Shown: one piece after another, positions 8,445 to 16,420 of the stretch | How the letters are laid out: each line of letters starts with the position of its first letter | Position numbering within the stretch: the first letter of the stretch is position 1 | NCBI GenBank assembly: GCA_930990065.1 | Contig: CAKNOA010000005.1 | Coordinates: forward strand, 18,084 to 82,083 | Length of the DNA: 64,000 bases | Source of the DNA: an uncultured Clostridia bacterium | GTDB lineage: Bacteria > Bacillota > Clostridia > Oscillospirales > Acutalibacteraceae | Direction: 5' to 3' | Position numbers and translations under genes: made by a program | The notes under the pieces: generated by a model | What the model saw: only the letters and a program-made list of their open reading frames with translations | The model's database searches: none | Told to the model about the DNA's origin: nothing

Positions 8445-10667
8445 TTACCGGGCTTTGACGCTGCCGCTCGCTTTATACGCGCTCTGGCTGCTGCCGGAAA
8501 CCGCACGCACCGTGTAACTATACGTTGTGCCTTTTTTCGCTTTTTTGTCCGTGTATTTGACCGACGTGGTGGTCGCGATGCGCTGCCAGGAGCCGCCCGC
8601 TGCTTTGCGGTAGACATTATAGCTCTTCGCGCCCTTTACGCTGCCCCAGCTCACCGTCACGCTGCCGGTACCGGCTTTGACGCTGACGCTCGGGGTGCTC
8701 AGCCGCGTCACCGTGCCGCTTACGCCCTTCTGGCTCACCGCCGTGCCCCGCACGGCTTCGATGGCGTACCGCACCGCCTGGCCGTTCCCGGCGCCGGTAT
8801 CGGTGTAGGAAAGGGTTTTCACCGTCGTAAGAAGCACAAACCCTTTGCCGCTGTCCCGGTATACCCGGTAGCCCTCAGCACCCGGCAGAGCCGTCCACTG
8901 CACCTTCACCCCGCCGGTGGAAGCGGTAGCCTGCACCTGGGGCTTTTCGCTGCCAAAGCCCGCGTCTTCCCACACGGCGTACAGCGTCACGGTTTTCCCT
9001 TCCTGTGCCTGCAGGCCGGCGCCCTGCACCGTGTCAGAGCCCACAACCGCGCCGTTTTCCGTCAGCGACCAGCCCACAAACTCGGCGTAGGGTTTCCTAA
9101 AGCCGTTATCCGGCAGCACCACGTTTTCGTCGTAGGCCACATCACGAAGGCCCTCCACCCGGCCGCCGGACGCGCCGTTGCCGTCAAATACAATGTCATA
9201 CACCGCCGTGCGGTACACCGGGGAAAGGGCCACCGGGCCCGTGACCGTGTCGGTGCTCTGCCAGAGGCGGCCATTTTCGTCGGCCCAGCCTTCGAACACA
9301 TAGCCCTGTTTCTCCGGCGCGGCGGGCAGGGTGACGCGGTTGCCATAGACCACCTGGGTGGTTTTCACGCTCTGGAACGTCACCGTATAGCGGTTTACCT
9401 GCCAGGTGGCGTACAAATGCAGGGCACCGTCATCGCTCTTCGGCAGCAGGCCCGGGCGGCTGTAGGAAACGGAGCCGCCGTTTTTCACCGCAATGGCCCC
9501 GTTTTCCGTCAGGGACCAGCCCGAGAGGGTGGCGTGGTCTTTTGTAAAGGCGCTGCCGTTCGGGGTAAAAGCCTTACCAAAATAGGCCGTCAACACCTGG
9601 CTTTCCGTGCCGTTATGCAGCACCACCTGGTAGCTCTGGCCGGAAAAGTCCTTTACCTGCCACACGGCGGTGGCGGTGACCGTTTTGCCGTCTACATCCG
9701 TCAGGTTTTTCACCGAGCTGCCGGCGGCATAGACCGTCGAGCCGATCTGCCAGCCCACAAACTGCCAGTCACTGTCTACCGGGTTGGGTCCTTCAGGCAG
9801 GTTGCCCGCCTGATCGTAGGAGAGCGTCAGGTTTTCCGCCAGACCCGTTGCCTTCTGGCTGCCGGACGAAAACGCCACCTTATACGAAACGGGTTCATAC
9901 GCGGCATACAGTGTCTGGCCTTCGCACACCACGGTATCGCTTTCCGACAGCGGGCGGCTGTGCCCGGCGTCTTCATACCACTGCACCGTGTAACCCTTGG
10001 GGGTGTTCTGTTCCCACAAGTAGTCGCCCAGCGGGTACTTCGTGCCGTTATCCGGCAGGGTGATCTGCGTGAGGGTATTAAAGTTAGCGATAAAGCCCTG
10101 GCCGTCGGTTAGTGCGCAGCCGGACAGATCCAGTTCCGTCAGGAAGTTATCGTTTACGTGCAAAAACGTAAGCGCTTTCAGCCCCGAGACATCTAAGGTT
10201 GTCAGCCGGTTGCCCATCACGTCCAGCACCTTCAGGGTGTGGTTGTCTTTCGGCAGCGTGAGGGAAACAAGGCGGTTATTACTTACAAACGCGGCTTCCA
10301 GTTCCGTATTCTGCGACAAATCCAGTTCCGTCAGCCGGCACAGCTGGGCGTTGAGCACCTGCAAATGGGGGAACACTTCCACGCCCTTTAGTGACGCAAC
10401 CGGTCCTTCCTGTACGTCCAGCGCCGTCACGGCGTCCCGTTCGCCCTGCGACAATACGTTGTCGCCGTTTGTGTCAAACTCGTCTTTGACCATCTGGCGG
10501 AACGTGTCATCGGGGAAATTATCCTGTGTAATCGCCACGTCCCCGTTCTTTTCCACCATGACAAGCGCGCTTTCGTTTTCCCCACCCGGCAGGGTGTCAG
10601 CCCACACCGCCGGGGTGGCGCTCAGCGGCACCAGTACGGCCAGCCATGCTGCTATCCACTTTTTCAT
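8445..10667 (-). CDS. Secreted multidomain protein: LRR, InlB/Flg_new-type repeats, fibronectin-III domains
   Basis: A 740-residue exported protein. Residues 1-24 are a classic signal peptide ending near PAVWA. An EF-hand/dockerin-like calcium loop (DTNGDNVLSQGE) is at 64-76. About five leucine-rich repeats (LTELDLSQNTELEA, LTTLDVSGLKALTFL, LTELDLSGCAL) cover 80-205. Several Listeria-Bacteroides (Flg_new) modules with the VTFQ/GWADENG pattern cover about 225-530. At least two fibronectin type III domains (GYRVYRDSG, SYNVYRKAAGG) fill 550-740. There is no LPXTG motif or C-terminal membrane segment, so it is probably released or wall-bound by its repeats. Such proteins are thought to act in adhesion or substrate contact; that is inference. 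An in-frame ATG lies two codons upstream; the chosen start has better spacing from GGAG. Confidence 0.8.
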   Translation of the reverse strand: MKKWIAAWLAVLVPLSATPAVWADTLPGGENESALVMVEKNGDVAITQDNFPDDTFRQMVKDEFDTNGDNVLSQGERDAVTALDVQEGPVASLKGVEVFPHLQVLNAQLCRLTELDLSQNTELEAAFVSNNRLVSLTLPKDNHTLKVLDVMGNRLTTLDVSGLKALTFLHVNDNFLTELDLSGCALTDGQGFIANFNTLTQITLPDNGTKYPLGDYLWEQNTPKGYTVQWYEDAGHSRPLSESDTVVCEGQTLYAAYEPVSYKVAFSSGSQKATGLAENLTLSYDQAGNLPEGPNPVDSDWQFVGWQIGSTVYAAGSSVKNLTDVDGKTVTATAVWQVKDFSGQSYQVVLHNGTESQVLTAYFGKAFTPNGSAFTKDHATLSGWSLTENGAIAVKNGGSVSYSRPGLLPKSDDGALHLYATWQVNRYTVTFQSVKTTQVVYGNRVTLPAAPEKQGYVFEGWADENGRLWQSTDTVTGPVALSPVYRTAVYDIVFDGNGASGGRVEGLRDVAYDENVVLPDNGFRKPYAEFVGWSLTENGAVVGSDTVQGAGLQAQEGKTVTLYAVWEDAGFGSEKPQVQATASTGGVKVQWTALPGAEGYRVYRDSGKGFVLLTTVKTLSYTDTGAGNGQAVRYAIEAVRGTAVSQKGVSGTVTRLSTPSVSVKAGTGSVTVSWGSVKGAKSYNVYRKAAGGSWQRIATTTSVKYTDKKAKKGTTYSYTVRAVSGSSQSAYKASGSVKAR

Positions 10668-10788
10668 AAGCATCTTTCTCCTTTTCTCCTTTTTCCATGC
10701 GCCCGCCGTTTCCTGTTGTTTTTCCCGGCCGTACCGGCGTACCGTGGAGCTGGTCAGGGGTTCAAAAGGAATTTTTTAAATTTTTTTC

Positions 10789-10817
10789 ATTATAATGTCC
10801 ATTTAGATAACCATCAA
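10789..10817 (-). promoter_or_regulatory. Sigma-A promoter of the LRR/FN3 gene
   Basis: TTGATG, 17-bp spacer, perfect TATAAT on the minus strand, about 115 bp upstream of the start codon. Confidence 0.7.
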
Positions 10818-11053
10818 GAACATTTCCTATTTTTGTGATGGGATTACTTGCCAAACATTTCTCCCGGTTTGCCCCCTTTTTTGTGCCCCTTGGCCTTTTG
10901 GCGCAAAAAAAGGCGCCTTTTCCCGGATTTTTTCCAAAAAATGGGAAAAGTGCAGAAAAAAATCAAAAAAGGCTTGCTTTTTCCACCGTGTTATGCGATG
11001 ATGGAATTGGTAAATTCTGTATATTTTGTTTGAAGAGACAGGAGGTATGATGT
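10818..11053. other. Intergenic region with no gene
   Basis: AT-rich spacer between the divergent LRR/FN3 and AbrB-like genes. A short self-complementary GGCGCC core flanked by A and T runs lies near 10900-10925. No clean -35/-10 pair for the AbrB-like gene could be fixed by eye. Confidence 0.5.
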
Positions 11054-11308
11054 ATGGGAAGAAAACGCGGGCTCATCCGCCGGGTTGACCAGCTGGGGCG
11101 CATTGTCCTGCCCATGGAAGCCAGAAAAATGCTGCATATTCAGGAAAAGGACGGGCTGGAAATCCTTGTGGATACGGAAAAAGGCCAGATCATTTTGCAA
11201 AAAGTGGAGGATTCGTGCTTTTTGTGCCGGTCGACCGAAGACCTGAAAGAGGTCAAAGACGGGCTTTTCCTGTGCCGCAACTGCATCCGCCATTTGTCGC
11301 AGGAATGA
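11054..11308 (+). CDS. AbrB/SpoVT-type transition-state regulator with C-terminal CxxC pairs
   Basis: An 84-residue protein with a swapped-hairpin AbrB DNA-binding domain at residues 1-50 (IRRVDQLGRIVLPMEARKML), close to the N-termini of AbrB and SpoVT. The C-terminal part carries two CxxC pairs (CFLCRS and CRNCIR), consistent with a small structural zinc site in place of the usual AbrB C-terminal dimer domain. The start has AGGAGG 9 bases upstream. AbrB-like proteins repress stationary-phase genes; the target here is unknown. A two-sided terminator separates it from cdaR. Confidence 0.85.
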   Translation: MGRKRGLIRRVDQLGRIVLPMEARKMLHIQEKDGLEILVDTEKGQIILQKVEDSCFLCRSTEDLKEVKDGLFLCRNCIRHLSQE

Positions 11309-11326
11309 TCCCCCACCGAAAAAAAA

Positions 11327-11386
11327 GAGCCGCTCCCGTTTTCCCCCTTTTGGGGGAGCGGGAACGGCTTTTTTTCTTTTGTGAGG
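11327..11386. terminator. Bidirectional terminator between abrB-like gene and cdaR
   Basis: A long GC-rich hairpin with an A-run on the left side and TTTTTTTCTTTT on the right, placed between convergent genes. Confidence 0.8.
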
Positions 11387-11396
11387 GGCCGGGACG

Positions 11397-12776
11397 CTAA
11401 CCAATATAGGCGCTGATGGTGTACTTGCCTACCGCCCAACAGCTGGTGGAACCTGTCACGCCCACGGTGGCGGCCAGTTCGGCGCTGCCGCTCAGTTCCG
11501 TTTGGCCGGTCATGTCTACCTGCATATACAGGTCGTCCGCCGTCAATTGCGACATAATCGAATCCGGCCCGATGAGCGTCACGTTCACCGAACCGGTGAG
11601 CACGTCCACACTGTGGTCTTTACTTGCGTTAATCACCGAAATATTCGTAACGGTAAACGACTTCTGGCTGTACCCGTCCAAATCCACTTTTACCTGGGCG
11701 GTCCACACGTTGCTCACGTTCTTAAACCCGCTGGGCAGGGTCACGTCGGCCTCCAGCACCGGGTTATTAAAATCGACCTGCGACAAATCCACCGGTTCCA
11801 GCGATAGTTCCGTCATGTCCGTGATGGAATCCTCCGGCCCGGCCACTTCAATACGGCTGGGGGTCACCTCCAACCGGCTGGCGCCAAACCCGGTGGGGGT
11901 CTTACTCAGGGTGGCGGTCAGATCCAGCGTCTTGCGCAAATACACCGGGATGGTCACATCCACTTTGCTGGCGCTGAGCTGCAAATTGTCGTCGGTGATC
12001 ACCATGCCGTACTGGTCATACGCCACCAGTTTGGCCGACACGGTGGTGGTGCTGGTCAGCGCGTCGTGGATATCGTATTCCGCCTGCACGGTGCTCACTT
12101 TATCCACGCTGCTGCGGGGGCCGCTCACAGCCACGGTTTCCGCCGCCAGGGTGGGGGTACTGGCATAATAGTTGGAATTGACGGAATATTTCACGTTATT
12201 GTCAATGGTAAAGTTCTTTTCCTCGTACACATCCACGTCCACCGAAATGGCCGACGGGTCCACACTGACGATTTCGTAATCCGACAAGACCCCGCCCCCC
12301 TTTTTCTGGGCGGTCAGGGCTAAGGTGTACGTGGTCATGCCGTCGGCGCTTTTCACGTCGGCGGACAGCGTGCCCACCACTTCCAGGTCTTCGGCGGTAA
12401 TGCGGTTGACAATAATGCTGTTCCCCGACACCGACACGTTGGCCGTCTGCTGCGACTGGTCAAACACCCGCAGCCCGGCTTCCCTGGACGCATCGCTCAT
12501 TTCGATGGTGATGGGGACATCATACACCACCCGCGGGCGGTTGCTTACATTGGAATACGATACGGCAAACCAAATGCACACCGCCACCACAAACGACAGC
12601 GCCAAAATGAATTTGTTATTGTAAAACAGCTGGGAAAAATCCACTTTCCTCCGTGTTTTCTCCGGTTTTTTCCCGGGCTTTCCGGTGGACGCCGCAGAGG
12701 GTTCCTGCCCCTTTTCCGGCGGCAAATCCGATTCCGGCAAAACCGGGGGTTTTTCCTGTTTCTTCCAAAATGCCAT
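11397..12776 (-). CDS. cdaR: YbbR-domain protein CdaR, regulator of diadenylate cyclase
   Basis: A 459-residue membrane-anchored extracytoplasmic protein. A cytosolic Pro/Lys-rich tail of about 50 residues is followed by one membrane helix (KFILALSFVVAVCIWFAVSY, about 55-74). Several YbbR-type beta modules of about 85 residues follow, with the recurring pattern of VxVSGxxSxIxxI (for example VSVSGNSIIVNRI). CdaR partners CdaA in Firmicutes and tunes c-di-AMP synthesis from outside the membrane. Its ATG overlaps the cdaA stop (TGATG). The usual third gene glmM is not downstream here; the operon ends at a two-sided terminator. Confidence 0.9.
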   Translation of the reverse strand: MAFWKKQEKPPVLPESDLPPEKGQEPSAASTGKPGKKPEKTRRKVDFSQLFYNNKFILALSFVVAVCIWFAVSYSNVSNRPRVVYDVPITIEMSDASREAGLRVFDQSQQTANVSVSGNSIIVNRITAEDLEVVGTLSADVKSADGMTTYTLALTAQKKGGGVLSDYEIVSVDPSAISVDVDVYEEKNFTIDNNVKYSVNSNYYASTPTLAAETVAVSGPRSSVDKVSTVQAEYDIHDALTSTTTVSAKLVAYDQYGMVITDDNLQLSASKVDVTIPVYLRKTLDLTATLSKTPTGFGASRLEVTPSRIEVAGPEDSITDMTELSLEPVDLSQVDFNNPVLEADVTLPSGFKNVSNVWTAQVKVDLDGYSQKSFTVTNISVINASKDHSVDVLTGSVNVTLIGPDSIMSQLTADDLYMQVDMTGQTELSGSAELAATVGVTGSTSCWAVGKYTISAYIG

Positions 12777-13639
12777 CAGTGCTTCGCCTTCTTTCTGCGG
12801 GGCATCCGCACCGTTTTCTTTTCGCTGCCACTCTTTTCTTCCAAAAGCAGCGATTCCAGCTCATTGACCAGCGTTTCCCGGGTGTAGTTTCTCGTTAAAA
12901 TCCCGTTAAGGGCAATACTCACCTGGCCGGTCTCTTCCGAAACCACCACCACCACGGCGTCGCTGTTTTCGCTCATGCCCAGCGCCGCCCGGTGCCGCGT
13001 GCCCAAATCCACGCTCACGGAATCGTTGCTGGTCAGCGGCAGGATGCACCCCGCCGCGTACACCACGCCGTCGCGGATGATCATGGCGCCGTCGTGCAGC
13101 GGCGCTTTGTTAAAGAAGATATTGCCAATCACCGGCGCCGAGGGTTTGGCTTCCACAATGGTGCCGGTGTCGATAATTTCGCCCAGTTTGGTCTCCCGTT
13201 CAAACACGATCAGCGCCCCCATGCGCAGCCGCTGCAAATTCATGCAGGCGTCGGCCACGGCATTGATGGCCCGCCGGGTCTGGGAATTTTCCGCTTCCCG
13301 GTCCCGCATGCCAAAGGGCAGGTTTTTCCCGCTGCGGCCCACTTGTTCCAGGGCGCGGCGGATTTCCGGCTGGAAAATGACCAGGAACGCCACCACCGTG
13401 AACTGGAAAAAGTAATTGAGCAGCTCGTTTAGCATGGTCAGATCCAGGTACCACGCCATCAGGTACACGATCACCAAAATGAGCAGCCCTTTGACCAGCT
13501 GGCCGGCCCGGGTTTCCCGCACCAGTTTCACGGCGCTGTATATAATGAAGGTCACCACCAGAATATCCAGGGCGTCCTTCCAGGTGAACTGGCGGATTAG
13601 CGCCAGCAACACGGTGAAAAATTCGATAATCCCATCCAT
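12776..13639 (-). CDS. cdaA: Diadenylate cyclase CdaA (c-di-AMP synthase)
   Basis: A 287-residue DisA_N-family cyclase. The N-terminus has three membrane helices within residues 1-85. The DAC domain follows, with both catalytic motifs intact: DGAMII near residue 175 and GTRHRAALG near 205. CdaA condenses two ATP into c-di-AMP, which controls potassium and osmolyte transport and wall homeostasis in Firmicutes. The start has AAGGAG at ideal spacing. The C-terminal tail is short and Lys/Arg-rich. Cotranscribed and translationally coupled with cdaR. Confidence 0.95.
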   Translation of the reverse strand: MDGIIEFFTVLLALIRQFTWKDALDILVVTFIIYSAVKLVRETRAGQLVKGLLILVIVYLMAWYLDLTMLNELLNYFFQFTVVAFLVIFQPEIRRALEQVGRSGKNLPFGMRDREAENSQTRRAINAVADACMNLQRLRMGALIVFERETKLGEIIDTGTIVEAKPSAPVIGNIFFNKAPLHDGAMIIRDGVVYAAGCILPLTSNDSVSVDLGTRHRAALGMSENSDAVVVVVSEETGQVSIALNGILTRNYTRETLVNELESLLLEEKSGSEKKTVRMPRRKKAKH

Positions 13640-13702
13640 TTACGGTCTCCTTATCGCCCAGAAGGGTTTTTTCCCAAAGAAAGGAATCCATCTACCTATT
13701 TT

Positions 13703-13730
13703 ATTTTACCATATATAAAAGCAGATGCAA
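13703..13730 (-). promoter_or_regulatory. Sigma-A promoter of cdaA-cdaR
   Basis: TTGCAT, 16-bp spacer ending in TGG, TAAAAT on the minus strand, in the 100-bp gap after the cysteine desulfurase-like gene. Confidence 0.65.
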
Positions 13731-13740
13731 CGGTTTCTTT

Positions 13741-14883
13741 TCAGTTTTCCCGTCGAATTTTATCGATAGCCTGGATAAGGGCCCCCACGTCCCCCGGGCG
13801 GGTAAAGGCCGACACGCTCACCCGCACGGTGCCGTTTTCCAGGGTGCCCATCTTTTCGTGGGCCAGCGGCGCGCAGTGCAGCCCGGCCCGCACCAGGATG
13901 CCCCGTTTCGCTAGCGAGGCCGCCACCTGTTCGCTGGGCTTTTCCCCCACGTTAAAGGACAGCACCGGCGCCGAAAACCGGGCTTCGGGTTTGGGCACAT
14001 AGAGTTTGACCCCCGGCATGCGGTGCAGCCCTTCCCACGCTTGCCGGCACAGCCCCATTTCTTTTTCCAGTAACCCCCGCTGCCCTTTGACCCAGCGCAG
14101 GCCCGCCAGTAGCCCGGCAATCCCCGGCACGTTTAGGGTGCCGCTTTCCAGGTGTTCCGGCATCTCCTCCGGGTGGGACAGCGACCGGGACAAATTGCCG
14201 GTGCCGCCTTCCAAAAGGGTCTGTAACTTTTCGCCGTTTCTCGCGATCAGCAGCCCGGTGCCCATGGGGCCGTATAACCCCTTGTGCCCGGCGGCGCACA
14301 GGTAATCGCACCCGGTATTTTCCATGGAAAGGGGCAGCACCCCCGCCGTCTGGGCCGCGTCGATGCAAAACGGGATGCGGTACATCCGGCACAGCGCGCC
14401 GATTTTTTCCACCGGCGTGCGGATGCCGAACACGTTAGACGCATGCACCGCCACCACCAGCCGGGTTTTTTCGCTCAGCACCTTGCGCAAGTTCCCAAGG
14501 GTGGCATCACTGTCCCCGGGCACCACGCAAAAGCGTTTGACGGTAATCTGCCTGCGCTGCTCTAACGCATACAGCGGCCGGGCCACCGCGTTATGCTCCA
14601 TATCGGTGCACACCGCCTCGTCCCCCGGGCGCAGCACCCCCTTAATCACCATATTCAGCGCCTGGGTGCAGTTGAGGGGGAACACTACGCACTCCGGCCC
14701 CGGCGCACCGAAAAACGACGCCGCTTCTTTCCGGCAGGCGTACACCATTTCGGCCGCTTTTAACCCGGGCCCGGCCCCGCTGCGCCCCGGGTTGGCGCTC
14801 AAGGTTTGCAGCGCCTGCATGACCGCCCGGCGCACCGGTTCGGGCTTTACGCCGGTGGTCGCCGCATGATCGAGGTAGATCAC
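13741..14883 (-). CDS. Class V aminotransferase, cysteine desulfurase-like
   Basis: A 380-residue PLP enzyme beginning VIYLDHAATT, the standard N-terminus of the NifS/SufS/Csd group. The PLP lysine lies in AAGHKGLYGPMG (about residue 200). A candidate catalytic Cys lies in RAGLHCAPLAHE (about 345), in the position seen in SufS-type enzymes. The start is a GTG at 14883: GGAGGGAGA precedes it and it forms a GTGA overlap with the stop of the DUF3343 gene. Expected reaction: sulfur (or selenium) release from cysteine (or selenocysteine) onto an acceptor. The coupled Se/S-carrier-like protein is the obvious partner, although this is inferred from position. Confidence 0.85.
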   Translation of the reverse strand: MIYLDHAATTGVKPEPVRRAVMQALQTLSANPGRSGAGPGLKAAEMVYACRKEAASFFGAPGPECVVFPLNCTQALNMVIKGVLRPGDEAVCTDMEHNAVARPLYALEQRRQITVKRFCVVPGDSDATLGNLRKVLSEKTRLVVAVHASNVFGIRTPVEKIGALCRMYRIPFCIDAAQTAGVLPLSMENTGCDYLCAAGHKGLYGPMGTGLLIARNGEKLQTLLEGGTGNLSRSLSHPEEMPEHLESGTLNVPGIAGLLAGLRWVKGQRGLLEKEMGLCRQAWEGLHRMPGVKLYVPKPEARFSAPVLSFNVGEKPSEQVAASLAKRGILVRAGLHCAPLAHEKMGTLENGTVRVSVSAFTRPGDVGALIQAIDKIRREN

Positions 14884-15116
14884 GTCTCTCCCTCCCGGGT
14901 TTCCCGGCCCAACACCCGCACGCCGTGCTGCCGCAGGAACTTTTCGGCTTCGTCCGTCCGATAGGGCACATACAGGCCGTACCCGCACCCATAGCTGCCC
15001 ATTTTCCGCGCCCGTTCCACATACGCCCGGTACCCGTGGGCCATCAGCAGGTCCCGGCCCTTCATCGCATACGTCACCGACCCCACCCGGATCACCGGTT
15101 TTTCGTCAGCTCCCAT
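14880..15116 (-). CDS. DUF3343 / putative Se/S carrier-like protein
   Basis: About 78 residues from the ATG at 15116; another in-frame ATG 11 codons upstream is possible. It has the family layout: a short beta strand, a helix around RDLLMAHGYRAYV, then a glycine-rich cysteine loop (YGCGYGLYV) near residue 45. The family is named as a putative selenium/sulfur carrier because it travels with cysteine desulfurase-like enzymes, as here, where it overlaps the class V enzyme by 4 bp. Only one conserved Cys is present, suitable for a persulfide. The role is inferred from family and context. Confidence 0.7.
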   Translation of the reverse strand: MGADEKPVIRVGSVTYAMKGRDLLMAHGYRAYVERARKMGSYGCGYGLYVPYRTDEAEKFLRQHGVRVLGRETREGET

Positions 15117-15204
15117 TAGGTCCCATCCGCCTTTCTTTACAAAATACATGCCGCTTTCGGGGCATACCTCACCCTATGCAGCACCGGCGGAATTTGTCCC
15201 TTTT

Positions 15205-15684
15205 TTATCCCCTACTGAGCAGGCACACCGCGTGGGCCGCGATGCCTTCCCCCTTGCCGGTAAAGCCCAGCCCCTCTTCCGTGGTGGCTTTTACGCTGAC
15301 CTGATCGGGCGAAACCCCGCAGGCTTTGGCCAGATTTTCCCGCATGGTGTCGATATACCCCCTCAGTTTCGGGCGCTGGGCCAAAATGGTCGCGTCGATA
15401 TTGCCGATTTGCCAGCCCCTTTCCGCGAGCATGGCGGCTACCTGCCCCAGCAGCACAAGGCTGTCGGCCCCTTCGTACCGCTCATCGGTATCCGGGAACC
15501 ATTTGCCAATATCCCCCAGCGCCAGCGCCCCCAACAGCGCGTCGCTGATGGCGTGGGATAGTACGTCGGCATCCGAATGCCCCAACAGCCCTTTTTCATA
15601 GGGGATCAACACGCCCCCCAAAATCAGTTTCCGCCCCGGCGTCAGCCGGTGGACGTCATACCCGTGCCCGATGCGCATGTTCAT
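15205..15684 (-). CDS. ispF: 2-C-methyl-D-erythritol 2,4-cyclodiphosphate synthase
   Basis: A 159-residue IspF of normal length. The zinc-binding Asp and His lie in GHGYDVHRL (residues 6-14), the third ligand is in [11 protein letters not shown] (near 42), and the TTEEGLGF substrate loop is near 137. It makes 2C-methyl-D-erythritol 2,4-cyclodiphosphate in the non-mevalonate isoprenoid pathway, as a cytosolic trimer. It is the first gene after a near-consensus promoter; the Se/S-carrier-like and desulfurase-like genes follow 88 bp later on the same strand and are probably co-transcribed. A second ATG two codons in is equally possible. Confidence 0.95.
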   Translation of the reverse strand: MNMRIGHGYDVHRLTPGRKLILGGVLIPYEKGLLGHSDADVLSHAISDALLGALALGDIGKWFPDTDERYEGADSLVLLGQVAAMLAERGWQIGNIDATILAQRPKLRGYIDTMRENLAKACGVSPDQVSVKATTEEGLGFTGKGEGIAAHAVCLLSRG

Positions 15685-15761
15685 GCTGTTTCCCTGCCCT
15701 TCTCCGAAAACGGCCGGTTTGTAAAGGCCCCCGTTTTCAGTTCTCGTTTTTTCTTCTCTTT

Positions 15762-15790
15762 ATTGTATCCGGAATTTTACCCGGTGTCAA
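15762..15790 (-). promoter_or_regulatory. Strong sigma-A promoter of ispF
   Basis: TTGACA, 17-bp spacer, TACAAT on the minus strand; back to back with the plus-strand promoter at 15829. Confidence 0.78.
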
Positions 15791-15828
15791 AACGAAGGCT
15801 CTCATCCCGCTGCAAGGAAAACCGCACC

Positions 15829-15857
15829 TTGCCTATTCTTCCTTTGTGTGATAGGAT
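15829..15857 (+). promoter_or_regulatory. Sigma-A-like promoter of the CD3324/Ntn hydrolase/Vat cluster
   Basis: TTGCCT, 17-bp spacer, TAGGAT on the plus strand. It places the transcript start near 15864, about 27 nt before the leader ORF. Confidence 0.6.
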
Positions 15858-15890
15858 GAAGGCAACGAAAACCGAAAGAAGGGATAATCC

Positions 15891-15956
15891 ATGGCAAAAC
15901 GCAACGAAGGCGATCTCCATGCAAAGCCAGTACCGTGCGACCGTTGCATGGAGTAA
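15891..15956 (+). CDS. Candidate 21-residue leader peptide
   Basis: A short ORF (begins MAKRNEGDLH, ends PCDRCME) with AGAAGGG upstream and a sensible distance from the promoter. Its stop codon directly follows the 3' arm of the first leader hairpin, so translation of this ORF would control folding of the RNA. It resembles no protein I know, and its function, if any, would be as a regulatory leader for the CD3324-family gene. A chance ORF cannot be excluded. Confidence 0.4.
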   Translation: MAKRNEGDLHAKPVPCDRCME

Positions 15957-16007
15957 TTCTTGTCGCCACCTAAAACGGGCTGGCTTTGCCGCTTTGTATC
16001 ACGGCAA
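15915..16007 (+). promoter_or_regulatory. Three overlapping, mutually exclusive leader hairpins (candidate attenuator)
   Basis: Hairpin 1 pairs 15915-15924 with 15944-15953 (10 bp perfect). Hairpin 2 pairs 15921-15930 with 15980-15989 (10 bp perfect) and shares four bases with hairpin 1. Hairpin 3 pairs 15986-15991 with 16002-16007 (6 bp), shares bases with hairpin 2, and ends inside the AAGGAGG ribosome site of the next gene. No U-tract follows, so translational rather than transcriptional control is implied. The function is inference. Confidence 0.5.
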
Positions 16008-16020
16008 GGAGGAAGCCCAC

Positions 16021-16284
16021 ATGAAATATATCAACGCAAACGCGCTTCTTCCCCCGGCGCTGGTTAGGGAATTACAAACCTATATTCAAGGGGGTTATCT
16101 GTATATCCCCGCCGACCCGACCCACCCCAAACCATGGGGAGAAGTATCCGGCTACCGGCAGGAATTGCAGCGGCGGAATCAGAAAATCCGCCAAGCGTAC
16201 CGGCAAGGCGTTTCGGTGGAAGAACTCGCCGATACGTACTGTCTGTCTATTCACGCCATTCGAAAAATCCTGTATCAAAAATAA
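16021..16284 (+). CDS. CD3324-family protein (Mor-like HTH)
   Basis: An 87-residue protein beginning MKYINANALLPPALVREL, followed by YIQGGYLYIPADP and a C-terminal helix-turn-helix (VSVEELADTYCLSIHAIRKI, about residues 62-82). This matches the CD3324 family, small proteins of Clostridia with a Mor transcription activator-like HTH. AAGGAGG lies 8 bases before the ATG; a longer frame exists but has no ribosome site. It is probably a DNA-binding regulator; the target is unknown, and the two downstream enzymes are candidates. A terminator follows, so the downstream genes may be reached only by readthrough or from a weak promoter of their own. Confidence 0.8.
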   Translation: MKYINANALLPPALVRELQTYIQGGYLYIPADPTHPKPWGEVSGYRQELQRRNQKIRQAYRQGVSVEELADTYCLSIHAIRKILYQK

Positions 16285-16289
16285 AAAAG

Positions 16290-16328
16290 CAGGGGCGTCC
16301 CATCATCAGGGGGCGCCTCTGTTTTTTT
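16290..16328 (+). terminator. Rho-independent terminator after the CD3324-family gene
   Basis: An 8-bp stem (16290-16297 with 16314-16321, one G-U pair) followed by TTTTTTT. Confidence 0.7.
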
Positions 16329-16420
16329 GTACTCCTTATTGCGGTGCCGTTTGGTAGCTGGAAAATACCCCGCCACCGCCGTACCATAAAAGAAACCACC
16401 ACCGAAAGGAAGGAAACAAT

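Noticed and set aside
8256..10112. A 618-codon open frame on the plus strand opposite the LRR/FN3 gene.
   Set aside because: Antisense shadow of a GC-rich coding strand: biased composition (His, Arg, Ala, Gly), no ribosome site, no domain.
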